DNA from: Pyrus communis
Taxonomy: Eukaryota; Streptophyta; Magnoliopsida; Rosales; Rosaceae
Reading direction: 5' to 3'
DNA length: 64,000 bases
Assembly: GCF_963583255.1 (NCBI RefSeq)
Contig: NC_084807.1
Coordinates: 27,974,381 to 28,038,380 of the forward strand
This document shows positions 22,333 to 33,144 of this stretch, piece by piece; the first letter of the stretch is position 1; each line of letters starts with the position of its first letter. The notes beneath the pieces were generated by a model. The model did no database searches, was not told where the DNA came from, and was given only the letters and a program-made list of their open reading frames with translations. The position numbers and the translations under genes are program-made.

Positions 22333-22742
22333 TTGGTAGTTCCAAGGGTGGCGATGGATTGGAATAATCCTACAACATTCACTACTTGCGGTAGTTGGTG
22401 GACGCGCTCTAATATCAACGCACGCATACTTCTCATTCCTCCATGAGTCCTCCACCAAGAAAACGGATTGGAATTCTCGTGGATTGGAATTTTGTTCGAA
22501 TGTTGCATTGAAAGCTACTTGATTCTGGAAACTAGGGCTACATTGAGATACATTCAATTACGGAAATTGATTATTTTCCAGAATTTAATAAATAGTGTTC
22601 AAACTCTCACTCACCTCCAACCGTGGTCCAAGGGTGGCAATGCCTACCTGCGTGCAGTTGGTGGAACAAGTTGGACTCATTCCAAATTTCCGCACGCATG
22701 CTCCTTATCCCTCCGAGTCTTTCACCAAAATAACGGATTGGA
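22333..22742. repeat. Diverged direct duplication between two MITEs
   Basis: Two related stretches, about 22340-22470 and 22625-22742, share CCAAGGGTGGC.ATG, GTAGTTGGTGGA or GCAGTTGGTGGA, CGCACGCAT, CTCATTCCTCC or CTTATCCCTCC, GAGTC.T.CACCAA and AACGGATTGGA. They are an old direct repeat with no coding sense that I can recognise. Confidence 0.55.
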
Positions 22743-22751
22743 TATTTTCAT

Positions 22752-22905
22752 GGGAATTTTAACGAAAAACTTCAGGTACTGTTCACTTTAACGAAAAACC
22801 ATATTTTTACACTAAAAAGTCAATCATGGTACTATTCATTTTACCGTTTATTTTGCCATTATTGTTAAAACTCAAAGTTTTCAAGTTATTTTCATTAGTT
22901 TTCCT
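22752..22905 (+). mobile_element. Family A Mutator-type MITE, copy 4
   Basis: A 154-base element, from GGGAATTTTAACGAAAA to ATTAGTTTTCCT, with an exact 9-base duplication TATTTTCAT (22743-22751 and 22906-22914). The imperfect inverted ends are GGGAATTTTAACGAAAA and AGGAAAACTAATGAAAA. Confidence 0.9.
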
Positions 22906-22970
22906 TATTTTCATGGATTATTTCGTTTTGAAATTTTGCATCGAAAAGGACAATTGAAATGGGCAAGAAC

Positions 22971-23198
22971 TATCAAGAATGGTGTAAAAGATTTTTTTGT
23001 ATTTTGATTGATCAGAAATCTACGCAAGCTTTAAGTAAATATAAAAGGGGGAAAGAGTTAAAGCACTGCACGTGCAACTCCTGAATTTAAGCTTTTGTAA
23101 GGCTATACAAGATCCCTTGAATTAAGGGGACTACATGACATTCCTTGATAGAGGGCCTCACCGACTACCATTAGGGTTCTTATATTATTATTTCAACA
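22971..23198 (-). repeat. 3' LTR of the copia element
   Basis: 228 bases, direct copy of 27698-27926. Polypurine tract adjoins at 23199-23220 on the complementary strand. Confidence 0.93.
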
Positions 23199-23205
23199 CT
23201 CCCCC

Positions 23206-26200
23206 TTAAGTTGGAGAGTGTATGTCAAGAACTCCTAACTTGCGAAACATGGTTAAGAATGCATCCTTTCCCAACGCCTTTGTGAACAAATATGCTAGTT
23301 GGTGTGAGGAAGAGACATATTTTGTAACAACGGAACCATCTTGCACTTTGTCTCTGATGAAGTGACAATCAATCTCTATATGTCTAGTCTTATCATGGAA
23401 GACGGGGTTAGCATCTATGTGTAAAGCTGCTTGGTTATCATAATGCAGTGTCGCGGCACCTGGATGTGATAAGCTCAGGTCTTTGAGAAGATGTCGAAGC
23501 CAAGATAATTCACAACAAGCACCCGTCATAGCTCTATATTCAGCTTCAGCTGAAGATAAGGAAACTGTCTTTTGTCTTTTTGATCTCCAAGAAATCAAAG
23601 AAGATCCTAAGAATATGCAATAACCTATTGTAGACCTTCGGGTGATTTGGCAATATGCCTAGTCCGAGTCACAATAAGCTGTCAGAGCTAAATTGTGATG
23701 TGAGGAAAAGAAAAGGCCCTGACCTGGTGTGCCTTTGATATACCTTAGAACACGAAGTGCTGCCTCCATATGTGGCTTATGTGGTTCATGCATAAAACGG
23801 CTCAACAAATGCACATAATAAGTAATGTCAGGATAGGTGATAGTCAAGTAGATCAAATGCCCAACAATTCTTCTATACTAAGATGGATCTTTAAGCAGTT
23901 CTCCTTTGTCTGAAAGCTTCAAATTTTGTTCCATTGGGAAGTCCACTGGCCGTGCCCCCAAGAGGCCAACATCCTTCAAAATCTCCAAAGCGTATTTCCG
24001 TTGTGAGAGGGAAAAACCTTTGTGTGAACGTGACACTTCAATCCCCAAAAAATACTTCAAGTTTCCGAGATCTTTGATTCGAAAGCGACTGTGTAGAAAC
24101 CTTTTAAGAGAGGATATGGCAGCCATATTATTTCCAGTAATGACGATGTCGTCCATATAAATCAAAAGGGCCGTGAATGACTTTCCTTTTTTATGAGTAA
24201 AAAGAGAGTAATCAGCTTTGGATTGTACAAAACCAGTAGTTTGAATAGCAGTGGAGAACTTAGCAAACCATTGACGAGAAGCTTGCTTTAAACCATATAA
24301 CGACTTGTTGAGGTGACACACTAAACTCTCCCTTTGTCGCAAAAAACCAGGAGGGGGTGACATATAGATTTCCTCATGAAGATCGCTATGCAGAAATGCG
24401 TTATTAACGTCCAGTTGGTGAATGAACCAATTTTGAGCAGAAGCAAGAACTAATAAACATCGAACATTAGTCATTTTAGATGTGGGTGAAAAAGAATCAT
24501 GGTAGTCAATGTCTTCCATTTGAGTGTAGCCCTTGGCTACCAAACGTGCTTTGTAACGCTCAATGGTTCCATCAGAACGTCGTTTGATCTTATAAACCCA
24601 TCTGCAACTAATAGGAGATTTTCCGGGAGGAAGAAAAGTAAGAGTCCAAGTGTGATTTTCTACCAATGCTTGTAATTCAGAATGCATTGCGGCCTGCCAG
24701 TGAGGACTAGAAGCGGCCCTTGTATATGTGCTAGGCTCCTCATCATCAGTAACATAAGCAATGTAAGCAAAATGATCGGGTGAGTAACGGTGATAAGATA
24801 AGAAATTACTCAATGGATACCGTGTACCTTTACAAATACTTGACGATGAAGACGACGATGGTTTGGGTGTGGGCAACGTCATTTGTGAGCATACATAATC
24901 ACCGAGGTAAGCAGGGGTAGTGTGATGACGTTGGGGTCGCCCAGTAGAGTCTGGTGGAGCTATACTGTCATCAGTGGAAAAATGAGGATTTATGGGATTG
25001 GGTGGAGATGTGTCAGAGGTGGTTGTATTGGGTGAAGTGGGTGGATAAGTGTTTGAAAGGGTAGGATGGGATGAGGCATGGAGACATGGTGGACTAGACG
25101 TTTCTAGAATTGATGGAGAAAGGATGGATGGAGAAGGAATGAGGTCGACAATAGGGTAAGGATGCAGGTTTGTAGTAGGTTCTACCGTGGGAGAAGATGG
25201 CAAGGTCTGAAAAGGGTAGGTATTTTCATGAAAAATGACGTCCCGGTTCGTAAAAATTTGTTTTGTTGTTAAATCATAAAGTTTGTAAGCCTTTTGCCCG
25301 AAAGGATAACCAAGAAATGCACAACGCCTAGCTCGTGCATCAAACTTATGAGAAACATGTACATTGGTCGCATAGGCAAGACATCCAAACACACGTATAT
25401 AAGAAAAAGTGGGAGGTTTACCATGAAGTAGTTCATAAGGTGTTTTGTAATGGAGAAGAGGGGTTGGGAATCTATTTATACGATGTCCAGCAGTTAACAC
25501 ACAATCCCGCCAAAAAGGTAATGGAAGATGAGCTTGAAAACGCAAAACACGTGCCATTTCAAAAAGGTGACGGTGCTTGCGTTCTACAACCCCATTTTGT
25601 TGAGGCGTATAGACGCATGAATGTTGAAAAACAACCCCAATATCCTTAAAAAAAGGACGTAAAGAAAGGAACTCCCCACCATTATCGGTTCGAATTGTTC
25701 GTACTTATGTTTGGAATTGTGTTTGCACAAAGGAAAAAAAACTTTTGAGTAGGCTTTGTGTTTCACTTTTATGATGCATGAGGAAGACCCATGTAAACCT
25801 AGAACAATCATCTACCACTGTTAAAAAGTAATTGGCTCCAGAAAGAGAACTTATCTTATAAGGACCCCAAATGTCACAATGGATGAGATCAAAAGGTTTC
25901 TTAGTAGTAATTGAACTAATGCCAAAAGGAAGACGATGCTGCTTGGCCAATAGACATATGTCGCAAGCAGCATTCAACTTAAAAGGGATATGCAAAATAT
26001 TTTTTGCCATAAATTCTAATCGAGATGGTGATATGTGACCCAAACGTCGATGCCATAATTCAGTGGAGGAGGTGACAAGGTTGCATGAAGGTTTGACAAA
26101 AGATGTTGGCCTTTCTAAAGTGAGCGCCACCAAGTGATACAGTCTTCCATGCTGTTTACCCAAACCAATCGTTTTCTTCGTAGCCAAATCCTGCCAAATG

Positions 26201-27600
26201 CACCAGTAAGGGAAAAATGTTATTGAACAAGCTATGGCGCTAGTGACCTTGCTTACAGACATTAAGTCAACTTTGAAAGTTGGCACATATATTACATATT
26301 CCAAATGAATTGAAGAATTTAAAGATAAATTCCCAATGGATGTGATAGGAGCCTCCTGCCCACTAGGCATTTGAACAGGTGGTAAGGTGACACTCTTGGT
26401 ACAACGAGTGAGTGAATTTGGTGAAGATGTAATATGGTCCATCGCACCACTGTCGATTATCCATCGACGAAGACGCTTCAGAGGTTTTAACAAACCTGAT
26501 GAGTTTTCAGTGGCATTGGCAGCGACATTGGCTTTAGGAGCATTCTGTGTTGTCTCATTGTTGTTCATGATGGATAATATCTGCTGTAATTGAATGTCAG
26601 AGAGACCAGGTACATCAGAATGCAGTTCTTGCAGAGAAGCCCCATTTGTGGTATTGTTGGCAGAAATTCCATGGCATTTGTTGCGTTTACCGCCGTTGTT
26701 TCCACGCCCACCACCTTTGTTGCTATGATGAAGACGATGTTTGGGAGGATATCCGTGCAGTTTGTGGCATGTGTTAATGGTATGGTGGGTGGTGTCACAA
26801 AAAGTGCAGTGGAGTTATTTACGGGAAAATGCGCTGCTACCAATTTGGCTGCCAGTTTACGACTTCTACCATTGACGAACCACCATTGCTGATACCTCTG
26901 CAGCTTCACGTGAATCGTTCACATCACGCTGTTTTTCTTGCTAGACAATCATGGAATACACTGAACGCACAGAGGGCAATAGACTCATCATCAAGATGTT
27001 GCCACGTGTAGCACCATAAGACTCGTTGAGACCCATGAGGAATTGCATTAATTTGGTTCTCTTCATTTGATCACCTTGCTTCTTTAAAGCACCACAGGTG
27101 CAAGACTTATGATCATTGTAGGATGCAAGTTCATCCGACAAACTCTTCAGTTTGGTATAATAAGCAGCAACAGATAATTGGTCATGAGAAATAGAAGCTA
27201 TTTCTCGTTGAATTTGATCAATTCTAGGTGCATTACCTTGGCTGAAACGATCTTCAAGATCCTGCCAAATCGCTTGGGGTGTGGTGTAGTAGACAATGTT
27301 ATCATGGATAGTCTGGTCAACTGAATTCAAGATCTAAGAAACGATCATGTCATTGCACCGTTTCCAGGAAGCAAAGTCATCTGGTTTCTTGCTTTCATCA
27401 GGAGCCTTTAGTGTGCCATCCACAAAACCCAGCTTGTTCTTAGCACTCAGAGAAAGCTTCACAGAACGACACCAAGTGGAGTAATTGTCTTAGTTGAAAA
27501 GCTTGGAGACGAGAACCATCGCCGGATGGTCGGAATGGTGAATGAAAAAAGGACTGGAAATGTCTGACTTATTTCCATCCGAACTCTGTTCGCCAGCCAT
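23206..27600 (-). pseudogene. copia gag-pol reading frame interrupted by in-frame stops
   Basis: All domains lie in one frame starting at the ATG 27600 (MAGEQ). In order they are: a UBN2-type gag; a zinc knuckle (C-x2-C-x4-H-x4-C, near 26770); an aspartic-protease-like stretch with IDSGAMDHI; GAG-pre-integrase (WHRRLGHIS) and integrase (CDIWGPYK, VVDDCSRFTWVF) at about 26568-25705; reverse transcriptase with YMDD at 25557-23878; and RNase H ([22 protein letters not shown]) at 23598-23206. Stops interrupt it at 27490-27492, 27334-27336, 26941-26943, just upstream of the zinc knuckle, 25705-25707, 23878-23880 and 23659-23661. The frame itself is kept, so decay was mainly by point mutation. The order IN before RT defines copia. 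Confidence 0.92.
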
Positions 27601-27697
27601 GAAAAAACAACGATACAGAAGAAAAAAAATGCAGAGAAAAAAAATGTAACGGGAAGAAACTAGGGTCTGCTTGGATTTCCCTAGCTCTATGATACCA

Positions 27698-27926
27698 TAT
27701 CAAGAATGGTATAAAAGATTTTTTTTGTATTTTGATTGATCAGAAATCTACACAAGCTTTAAGTGAATATAAAAGGGGGAATGAGTTAAAGCACTACACG
27801 TGCAACTCCTGAATTTAAGCTTTTGTAAGGCTATACAAGATCCCTTGAATGAAGGGGACCACATGACATTCCTTGATAGAGGGCTTCACCGACTACCATT
27901 AGGGTTCTTATATTATTATTTCAACA
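27698..27926 (-). repeat. 5' LTR of the copia element
   Basis: 229 bases. It carries the promoter end of the element. Contains TATAAAAGGGGG-like sequence only on the opposite strand, so promoter placement is not obvious from sequence. Confidence 0.93.
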
Positions 27927-27931
27927 AGAAC

Positions 27932-28365
27932 CATATTGACCCACAATTTAAAGATGAAAAAGACATTTCCAGGCGGAAAAAGATCCTCGCCGGACCATCT
28001 TTACGAGTATTCGAGAGATTTTGTAATCATGTCCGTTCATCGTATATCGTGCGGTCATAAATTATTTAAATTTTAAAATTTTAAATTGATTATAAATATT
28101 ACTTAACGAAAACTGATCGCACAATGTACAATGAACAGACATAATTACAAGATCCTCGTAATCTTCACAAAATGAATCCGGCAAGAATCATTTTCCAGAT
28201 AATAAATTCAGAAATTTTGATTTCCCAATAAGAAAAAAGTAGACGGATAACATTTTTTTATTTCTTATTTTTATCAACAAAAATGATCGAGTAATCAAGG
28301 AAGAACCGAAGAAGTACATAAGAACAAGTGTGATACTGGTAAAACTCTCACAAACACAGAGAACT
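27932..28365. other. Upstream region of the UGT88A-like gene
   Basis: An ordinary AT-rich spacer of about 430 bases between the copia LTR and the UGT start. It holds an imperfect inverted pair near 28020-28140 (TCCGTTCATCGTATATCGTG against CACAATGTACAATGAACAGA). No gene. Confidence 0.4.
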
Positions 28366-29832
28366 ATGGAGGCGGCAGCTATAGTTTTATATCCATCACC
28401 ACCAATTGGCCACTTGATCGCCATGGTAGAGCTAGGCAAGCTCATACTCACCCGCCAACCTTCTCTGTGCATTCACATCCTCATCACCACCCCGCCCTAC
28501 CGCGCCGACGACACCGCCTCATACATCACCTCCGTCTCCGCCGCCACCCCTTCCCTCATCTTCCACCACCTCCCCACCATCTCCCTCCCTCCCTCCCTCA
28601 CCTCCTCCCGCAACCACGAAACCCTAACCTTCGAACTCGTCCCCCTCAACAACCCTTACGTCCACCAAGCCCTCCTCTCCATCTCCCACAGCTTCTCCAT
28701 CAAAGCTTTTGTCATGGACTTCTTCTGCGCTCTCGGGCTCTCCGTCGCCACCGAGCTGAACATCCCCAGCTTCTTCTTCTTCACATCCGGCGCTGCCTTC
28801 CTCGCCAGCTTCCTCTACCTCCCCACCATTCACAACATCACTGACAAAAGCCTCAAAGACCTAAATACCCTTCTCAACATTCCAGGAGTCCCGCCGATGC
28901 CTTCCTCCGATATGGCGAAACCGACTCTTGACCGAAGCGACAAGGCGTACGAACATTTCCTAGCAAGCTCAAGCCAGTTCCCCAAATCAGCTGGGATCAT
29001 CGTAAACACGTTTGAATCTCTCGAATCTAGAACTCTCAGAGCAATATCGGACGGTCTGTGCTTGACCGAGAACATTCCCACGCCGCCGGTCTACCCCATC
29101 GGACCGCTGATTGTTTCCCACGGCGGTGGAGGCCGCGGGGCCGAGTGTTTGAAATGGCTGGACTCACAGCCAAGTGGAAGCGTGGTGTTCCTCTGTTTCG
29201 GGAGCTTGGGATTGTTTTCAAAGGAGCAGTTGAAGGAAATTGCGATTGGGTTGGAGAACAGTGGCCACAGATTTTTGTGGGTGGTCCGTAATCCGCCAGC
29301 CCAAAATCAAATTAAGGTGGCCATTACAGGCCAGTCCGATCGGGAATTGAAATCTCTACTCCCGGACGGGTTCTTGGATCGGACCAAGGACCGGGGGCTC
29401 GTGGTCAAGTCGTGGGCCCCGCAAGTGGCGGTGTTGAATCACGACTCAGTGGGTGGGTTTGTGAGTCATTGCGGGTGGAACTCGGTGTTGGAATCGGTGT
29501 GTGCCGGTGTGCCGATTGTGGCTTGGCCGCTCTACGCCGAGCAGAGATTCAATCGAGTGGTTTTGGTGGAGGAGATTAAGATTGCTTTGCCGATGAACGA
29601 GTCAGAAGATGGGTTTGTGAGAGCGGCGGAGGTGGAGAAGCGAGTTACGGAGTTGATGGACTCGGAGGAAGGCGAGGTGATGAGGAAGCGTACAAAGGCT
29701 ATGCAAAACGAAGCACATGCGGCGTTGGGTGAGACCGGGTCGTCTGGGTTTGCATTGACTAAACTACTTGAAATGTGGGGCACAACTGGCTCGAGCAGTT
29801 CCACGAAAGCCCCCAGGCAATTCACTGTTTAA
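28366..29832 (+). CDS. UGT88A: UDP-glycosyltransferase, UGT88A1-like
   Basis: Intronless, 488 residues. Family 1 UGTs transfer sugar from UDP-glucose (or similar) to small acceptors such as flavonoids in the cytosol. H16 (in SPPIGH) is the expected catalytic histidine and D118 (FVMDFF) its partner. The PSPG donor box runs from W350 to Q393 (44 residues, WAPQ..HCGWNS..E..AEQ) and is intact. The final glutamine fits UDP-glucose use. The start at 28366 is the first ATG; the frame stays open upstream only to a GTG. Overall it resembles Arabidopsis UGT88A1 and is less like the apple phloretin glucosyltransferase UGT88F1 as I remember it. Its acceptor cannot be read from sequence. A degraded partial copy lies at 21.7 kb. 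Confidence 0.94.
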   Translation: MEAAAIVLYPSPPIGHLIAMVELGKLILTRQPSLCIHILITTPPYRADDTASYITSVSAATPSLIFHHLPTISLPPSLTSSRNHETLTFELVPLNNPYVHQALLSISHSFSIKAFVMDFFCALGLSVATELNIPSFFFFTSGAAFLASFLYLPTIHNITDKSLKDLNTLLNIPGVPPMPSSDMAKPTLDRSDKAYEHFLASSSQFPKSAGIIVNTFESLESRTLRAISDGLCLTENIPTPPVYPIGPLIVSHGGGGRGAECLKWLDSQPSGSVVFLCFGSLGLFSKEQLKEIAIGLENSGHRFLWVVRNPPAQNQIKVAITGQSDRELKSLLPDGFLDRTKDRGLVVKSWAPQVAVLNHDSVGGFVSHCGWNSVLESVCAGVPIVAWPLYAEQRFNRVVLVEEIKIALPMNESEDGFVRAAEVEKRVTELMDSEEGEVMRKRTKAMQNEAHAALGETGSSGFALTKLLEMWGTTGSSSSTKAPRQFTV

Positions 29833-30296
29833 TTCATTTAATGATCAGTAACTGTTCTTAATGAACAGTAATTAGCTTTTACATCTTCACCTCTACATTG
29901 AATAGTCTTGATAATAAACAATAAAATATTAATATTTTATTTATTTATAAAATAATACAAAATAACGATTAACGCGTTCACACTTATATGCTTGTCGATG
30001 TCGTGTGTCAATGTGGGTGACCACTATATATATCCCTCCATCACCTTCTCACTAATAGTAGGTGCAAATATTTTAATATCCCAAATCAAATAAAATTTGC
30101 ACTTTTTTACCTTTCTTCTTCAATCTCTTTCTTTTTGCATATCAAAATCAAAAACCCAAATTTTCAAATCCAATCCAACTGAAAAACGGGTTCCAAATTT
30201 TGTCAATTGTGGGTTTTGGAGAAACAAAGAAAAAGAGACATAATAAAGGAACCCAGAAGAAAAAAGGTCAGAAATTTTACAAGATATGTCGTCTGT
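29833..30296. other. Spacer after the UGT gene
   Basis: Probable 3' UTR, then AT-rich DNA and a short purine-rich stretch. The reading frame of the epimerase fragment is open back to about 30207, but that part does not resemble the family. Confidence 0.4.
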
Positions 30297-30710
30297 ATGT
30301 CCATCCTCGTCACCGGCGCAGCCGGTTTCGTCGGAACCCATGTCTCCCTGGCCCTCAAAAAGCGTGGAGACGGCATCATCGGAATTGACAACTTCAACAG
30401 CTACTACGATTCGTCGTTGAAGAAGGCTCGTCGGTTGCTCCTCAAGACCCACAACGTTTTCATCACTGAGGGTGACATAAACGACAATCGCCTTCCAAAC
30501 AAGCTGTTTGATGCAGTGGCGTTCACCCATGTGATGCACTTGGCGGCTCAGGCTGGCGTCCGGTACGCCATGGAGAACCCCCACTCTTACGTCCACAGCA
30601 ACATCGCCTGCCTCGTGACGCTTCTCGAAGTCTGCAAATCGGCCAATCCTCAGATGTCCATTATTTGGGACTTGTCTAGCTCTGTCTACGGCCTAACACA
30701 AAAAATATAA
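30297..30710 (+). pseudogene. Truncated UDP-glucuronate 4-epimerase (GAE) fragment
   Basis: GAE enzymes make UDP-galacturonate for pectin in the Golgi. The fragment begins MSILVTGAAGFVGTHVSLAL, the NAD-binding GxxGxxG region, and continues with DNFNSYYD, HLAAQAGVRYAMENP and SSSVYGL. Soon after SSSVYGL the match stops and a stop codon follows at 30708. The family's N-terminal membrane anchor is absent, as is everything from the YxxxK catalytic motif onward; complete GAE proteins are about 430 residues against about 137 here. WASSSSVYG of relatives reads WDLSSSVYG. No introns, as in the family. Likely a dead partial copy. Confidence 0.82.
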
Positions 30711-31488
30711 AAAACGTGGTTGAAGTCGTCCTGACATCAGCCCATGTCAGACTGCCTTCGGGTGCTCGGGCCGGCACAAATCCACGGGCCTCTCCCTTGG
30801 GCCTGCTCGAACTCACTTGCCAGCCAACGTTGGGCTTCCTCCCCCGAGCAATCAAGCCCTGTTTCGCAACCTGTCCCTCGAGCACAAGCTCCCGCTGGAG
30901 CTGCTCTTAGACTCCAGGCTGTTGGTTTATGACTTTGTAATTGTATTTCCTACCATGATTTTCTTCTTGTCGGATTTTATCAACGGAATCTCCAATTACA
31001 AATAATAATAAGTTCATGTCAATGTTAATTGTATTTCTGACCATGGTTGTCTTATTATTTTTTGTTTTAATAAATTTGGTTTGCAACATGTTAAGAGGAA
31101 AAAAAATCATTTTTATCATAAATAATTTCTCAAATTAACCCCCTCTATCGAGATGGAACATGAAATAAAAAATGGATCAATATAGTATCTGAAAATGAGT
31201 GTCGTAAATCAATATGAATCTTCCGTCACAATTCTGTTAAAAATTCTGCTATGCAGTATTGGCACATAACTAGTCCCACAAATCTAATTAAATATTGCCA
31301 TGTAGGTTAAAAATATTTTTATTTTTGTATAATTAAAAACTTAGGAAAAAAAAGAAGAGGCATCTTCTCCTCCTCTCACCCTCCCAATACCTGATACTCA
31401 TCTCTTTTTTCTTTCTTTCTTAAAAACTAGCATTTGCCTACACACTTGATGTGTATGAACACATTTTTTTAGAAAATGAGGAGAGAGA
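30711..31488. other. Intergenic DNA after the GAE fragment
   Basis: A GC-richer stretch of about 200 bases (30720-30920) has all three frames open in places but matches no family I know. The rest is AT-rich. Nothing else seen. Confidence 0.35.
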
Positions 31489-31493
31489 GAACG

Positions 31494-32132
31494 TGTGACA
31501 TCCCACATTGCCCAGGGAAGTGATCCTTATATGTATATTCCCATCCCTACCTAGCACGAGGCCTTTTGGGAGCTCACTGGCTTCGAGTTCCGTAGGAACT
31601 CTGAAGTTAAGCGAGAAGGGGGCTAGAGCAATCCCATGATGGGTGACCCACTGGGAAGTTGCTCGTGAGTTCCCAAAAACAAAACCGTGAGGGAATGGTA
31701 AGCCTAAAGCGGACAATATCGTGCTACGGTGGTGGAACGGGCCCGGGAAGTGGTCCCACCCGGGCCGGGATGTGACAATTTGGTATCAGAGCCTAACCTT
31801 GGTCGCGTGTGTGCCGACGAGGACGTCGGGCCCCTAAAGGGGGTGGATTGTGACATCCCACATCGCCCAGGGAAGTGATCCTTATATGTATATTCCCATC
31901 CCTACCTAGCACGAGGCCTTTTGGGAGCTCACTGGCTTCGAGTTCCGTAGGAACTCTGAAGTTAAGCGAGAAGGGAGCTAGACCAATCCCATGATGGGTG
32001 ACCCACTGGGAAGTTGCTCGTGAGTTCCCAAAAACAAAACCGTGAGGGAATGGTAAGCCTAAAGCGGACAATATCGTGTTACGGTGGTAGAACGGGCCCG
32101 GGAAGTGGTCCCACCCGGGCCGGGATGTGACA
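31494..32132 (+). mobile_element. Complete Cassandra TRIM element
   Basis: LTRs 31494-31777 and 31849-32132 (284 bases each) differ at about five positions. Between them is a 71-base internal domain with primer-binding site TGGTATCAGAGC (31781-31792) and a G-rich polypurine tract just before the second LTR. GAACG flanks both sides (31489-31493 and 32133-32137), so this is an intact insertion. Both LTRs carry the 5S-like block. It codes for nothing and must be mobilised by proteins of other elements. Confidence 0.96.
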
Positions 32133-32137
32133 GAACG

Positions 32138-32454
32138 TGTTTGTTTTTGGTTTATTTTTTTATTTTTTTATTTTAAATATTAGAGATATTTTAACATCAC
32201 CTGTAAGTGAGGTTTCAATAAAAAAGTAAAATTTGGACCTGTGAAATTACATTATTGCCCATCTTTTTTTTTTTTTTTTTTTGTGATAGAAGCAAAAGAG
32301 AGTTTCATTAATTAATACAAATTTAAACATTCCCCTCCCACCACCAGTGCTTGGGTGGGAGTTCATCATCTTCTTCCTTTCCTTTTTTTTTTATTTATTT
32401 TATTTTTAAATTTATAAAGAAAATTATTTTTTATTATTTAAATATTTTTAATCC
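32138..32454. other. Short AT-rich spacer
   Basis: Long T runs (32263-32282) and AT-rich sequence between the Cassandra and CACTA elements. No gene. Confidence 0.5.
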
Positions 32455-32479
32455 ACACACTACTACAATATATGCTATC

Positions 32480-32860
32480 ACCGGCGGAGGACAAACCGAC
32501 GAGAAATCAAATTTCTGTCGAAAATTTGGCACAAATCCGACATTAAACAATGTAATGTCGCTTTTCAATAGCGACACTATTGCTAGCGTCACGAAAAGGC
32601 TTCAGTGTCGCTTTTTGAGCTTAATCCGCCACTACACAGTGTCGCTTTAAAGCGACACTAACATTAACGTCGGTTTAAAGCGACGCATACTTACACGTGC
32701 ATCAGGTATTTAATTATAAAGTATGCAGTATACTGTCGCTTTAAAGCGACATTATATTAAAATTAAATAAATAAAATATTCCTTAAACCGACGTTAGATA
32801 ACAATTAAATAAATAAAATATAAAATCTAGTAACGGTCTTAACCGACACTATATTTGTTA
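32480..32860. repeat. Left subterminal repeat cluster of the CACTA element
   Basis: Repeated short motifs TGTCGCTTT, AAAGCGACA, CCGACGTTA and CGTCGGTTTAAAGCGAC, in both orientations and often as palindromes. In En/Spm such repeats bind TnpA. That function is inferred here by position. Confidence 0.85.
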
Positions 32861-33144
32861 ATAATAATAAAAATAGATGGACAACTGCATGCAATTTCAA
32901 TTAATTCCAACTTAAGTAAATTATATAATCAAAATTATAAATTTTAAGATCTAAATAAACATTAATGAAAATAAATAACAAAAACAATAGTGCCAAACTG
33001 TACATCTAACATTTCACATAAAATCCAAAAAGTCGTCCGTCGTAACAAACATTAAATCCGACATTACAAACATAACATAAAAAAACAAAAAGATAGACCA
33101 ATTATACTGTAGTATTTAACCGACAAGAAAAAGAACCAATTAAA

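Larger units (their letters stand above)
22971..27926 (-). mobile_element. Ty1/copia LTR retrotransposon, complete but inactive
   Basis: A 4956-base element on the minus strand, bounded by AGAAC on both sides (22966-22970 and 27927-27931). The 5' LTR is 27698-27926 and the 3' LTR 22971-23198. By eye they differ at about eight substitutions and one indel, near 96% identity. LTR ends read TGTTGAAAT..TTGATA on the coding strand. Next to the 5' LTR is a primer-binding site TGGTATCATAGAGC (initiator-Met-tRNA type), and next to the 3' LTR a polypurine tract AACTTAAGGGGGAG. It separates the UGT88A fragment from the intact UGT88A gene. Confidence 0.95.
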
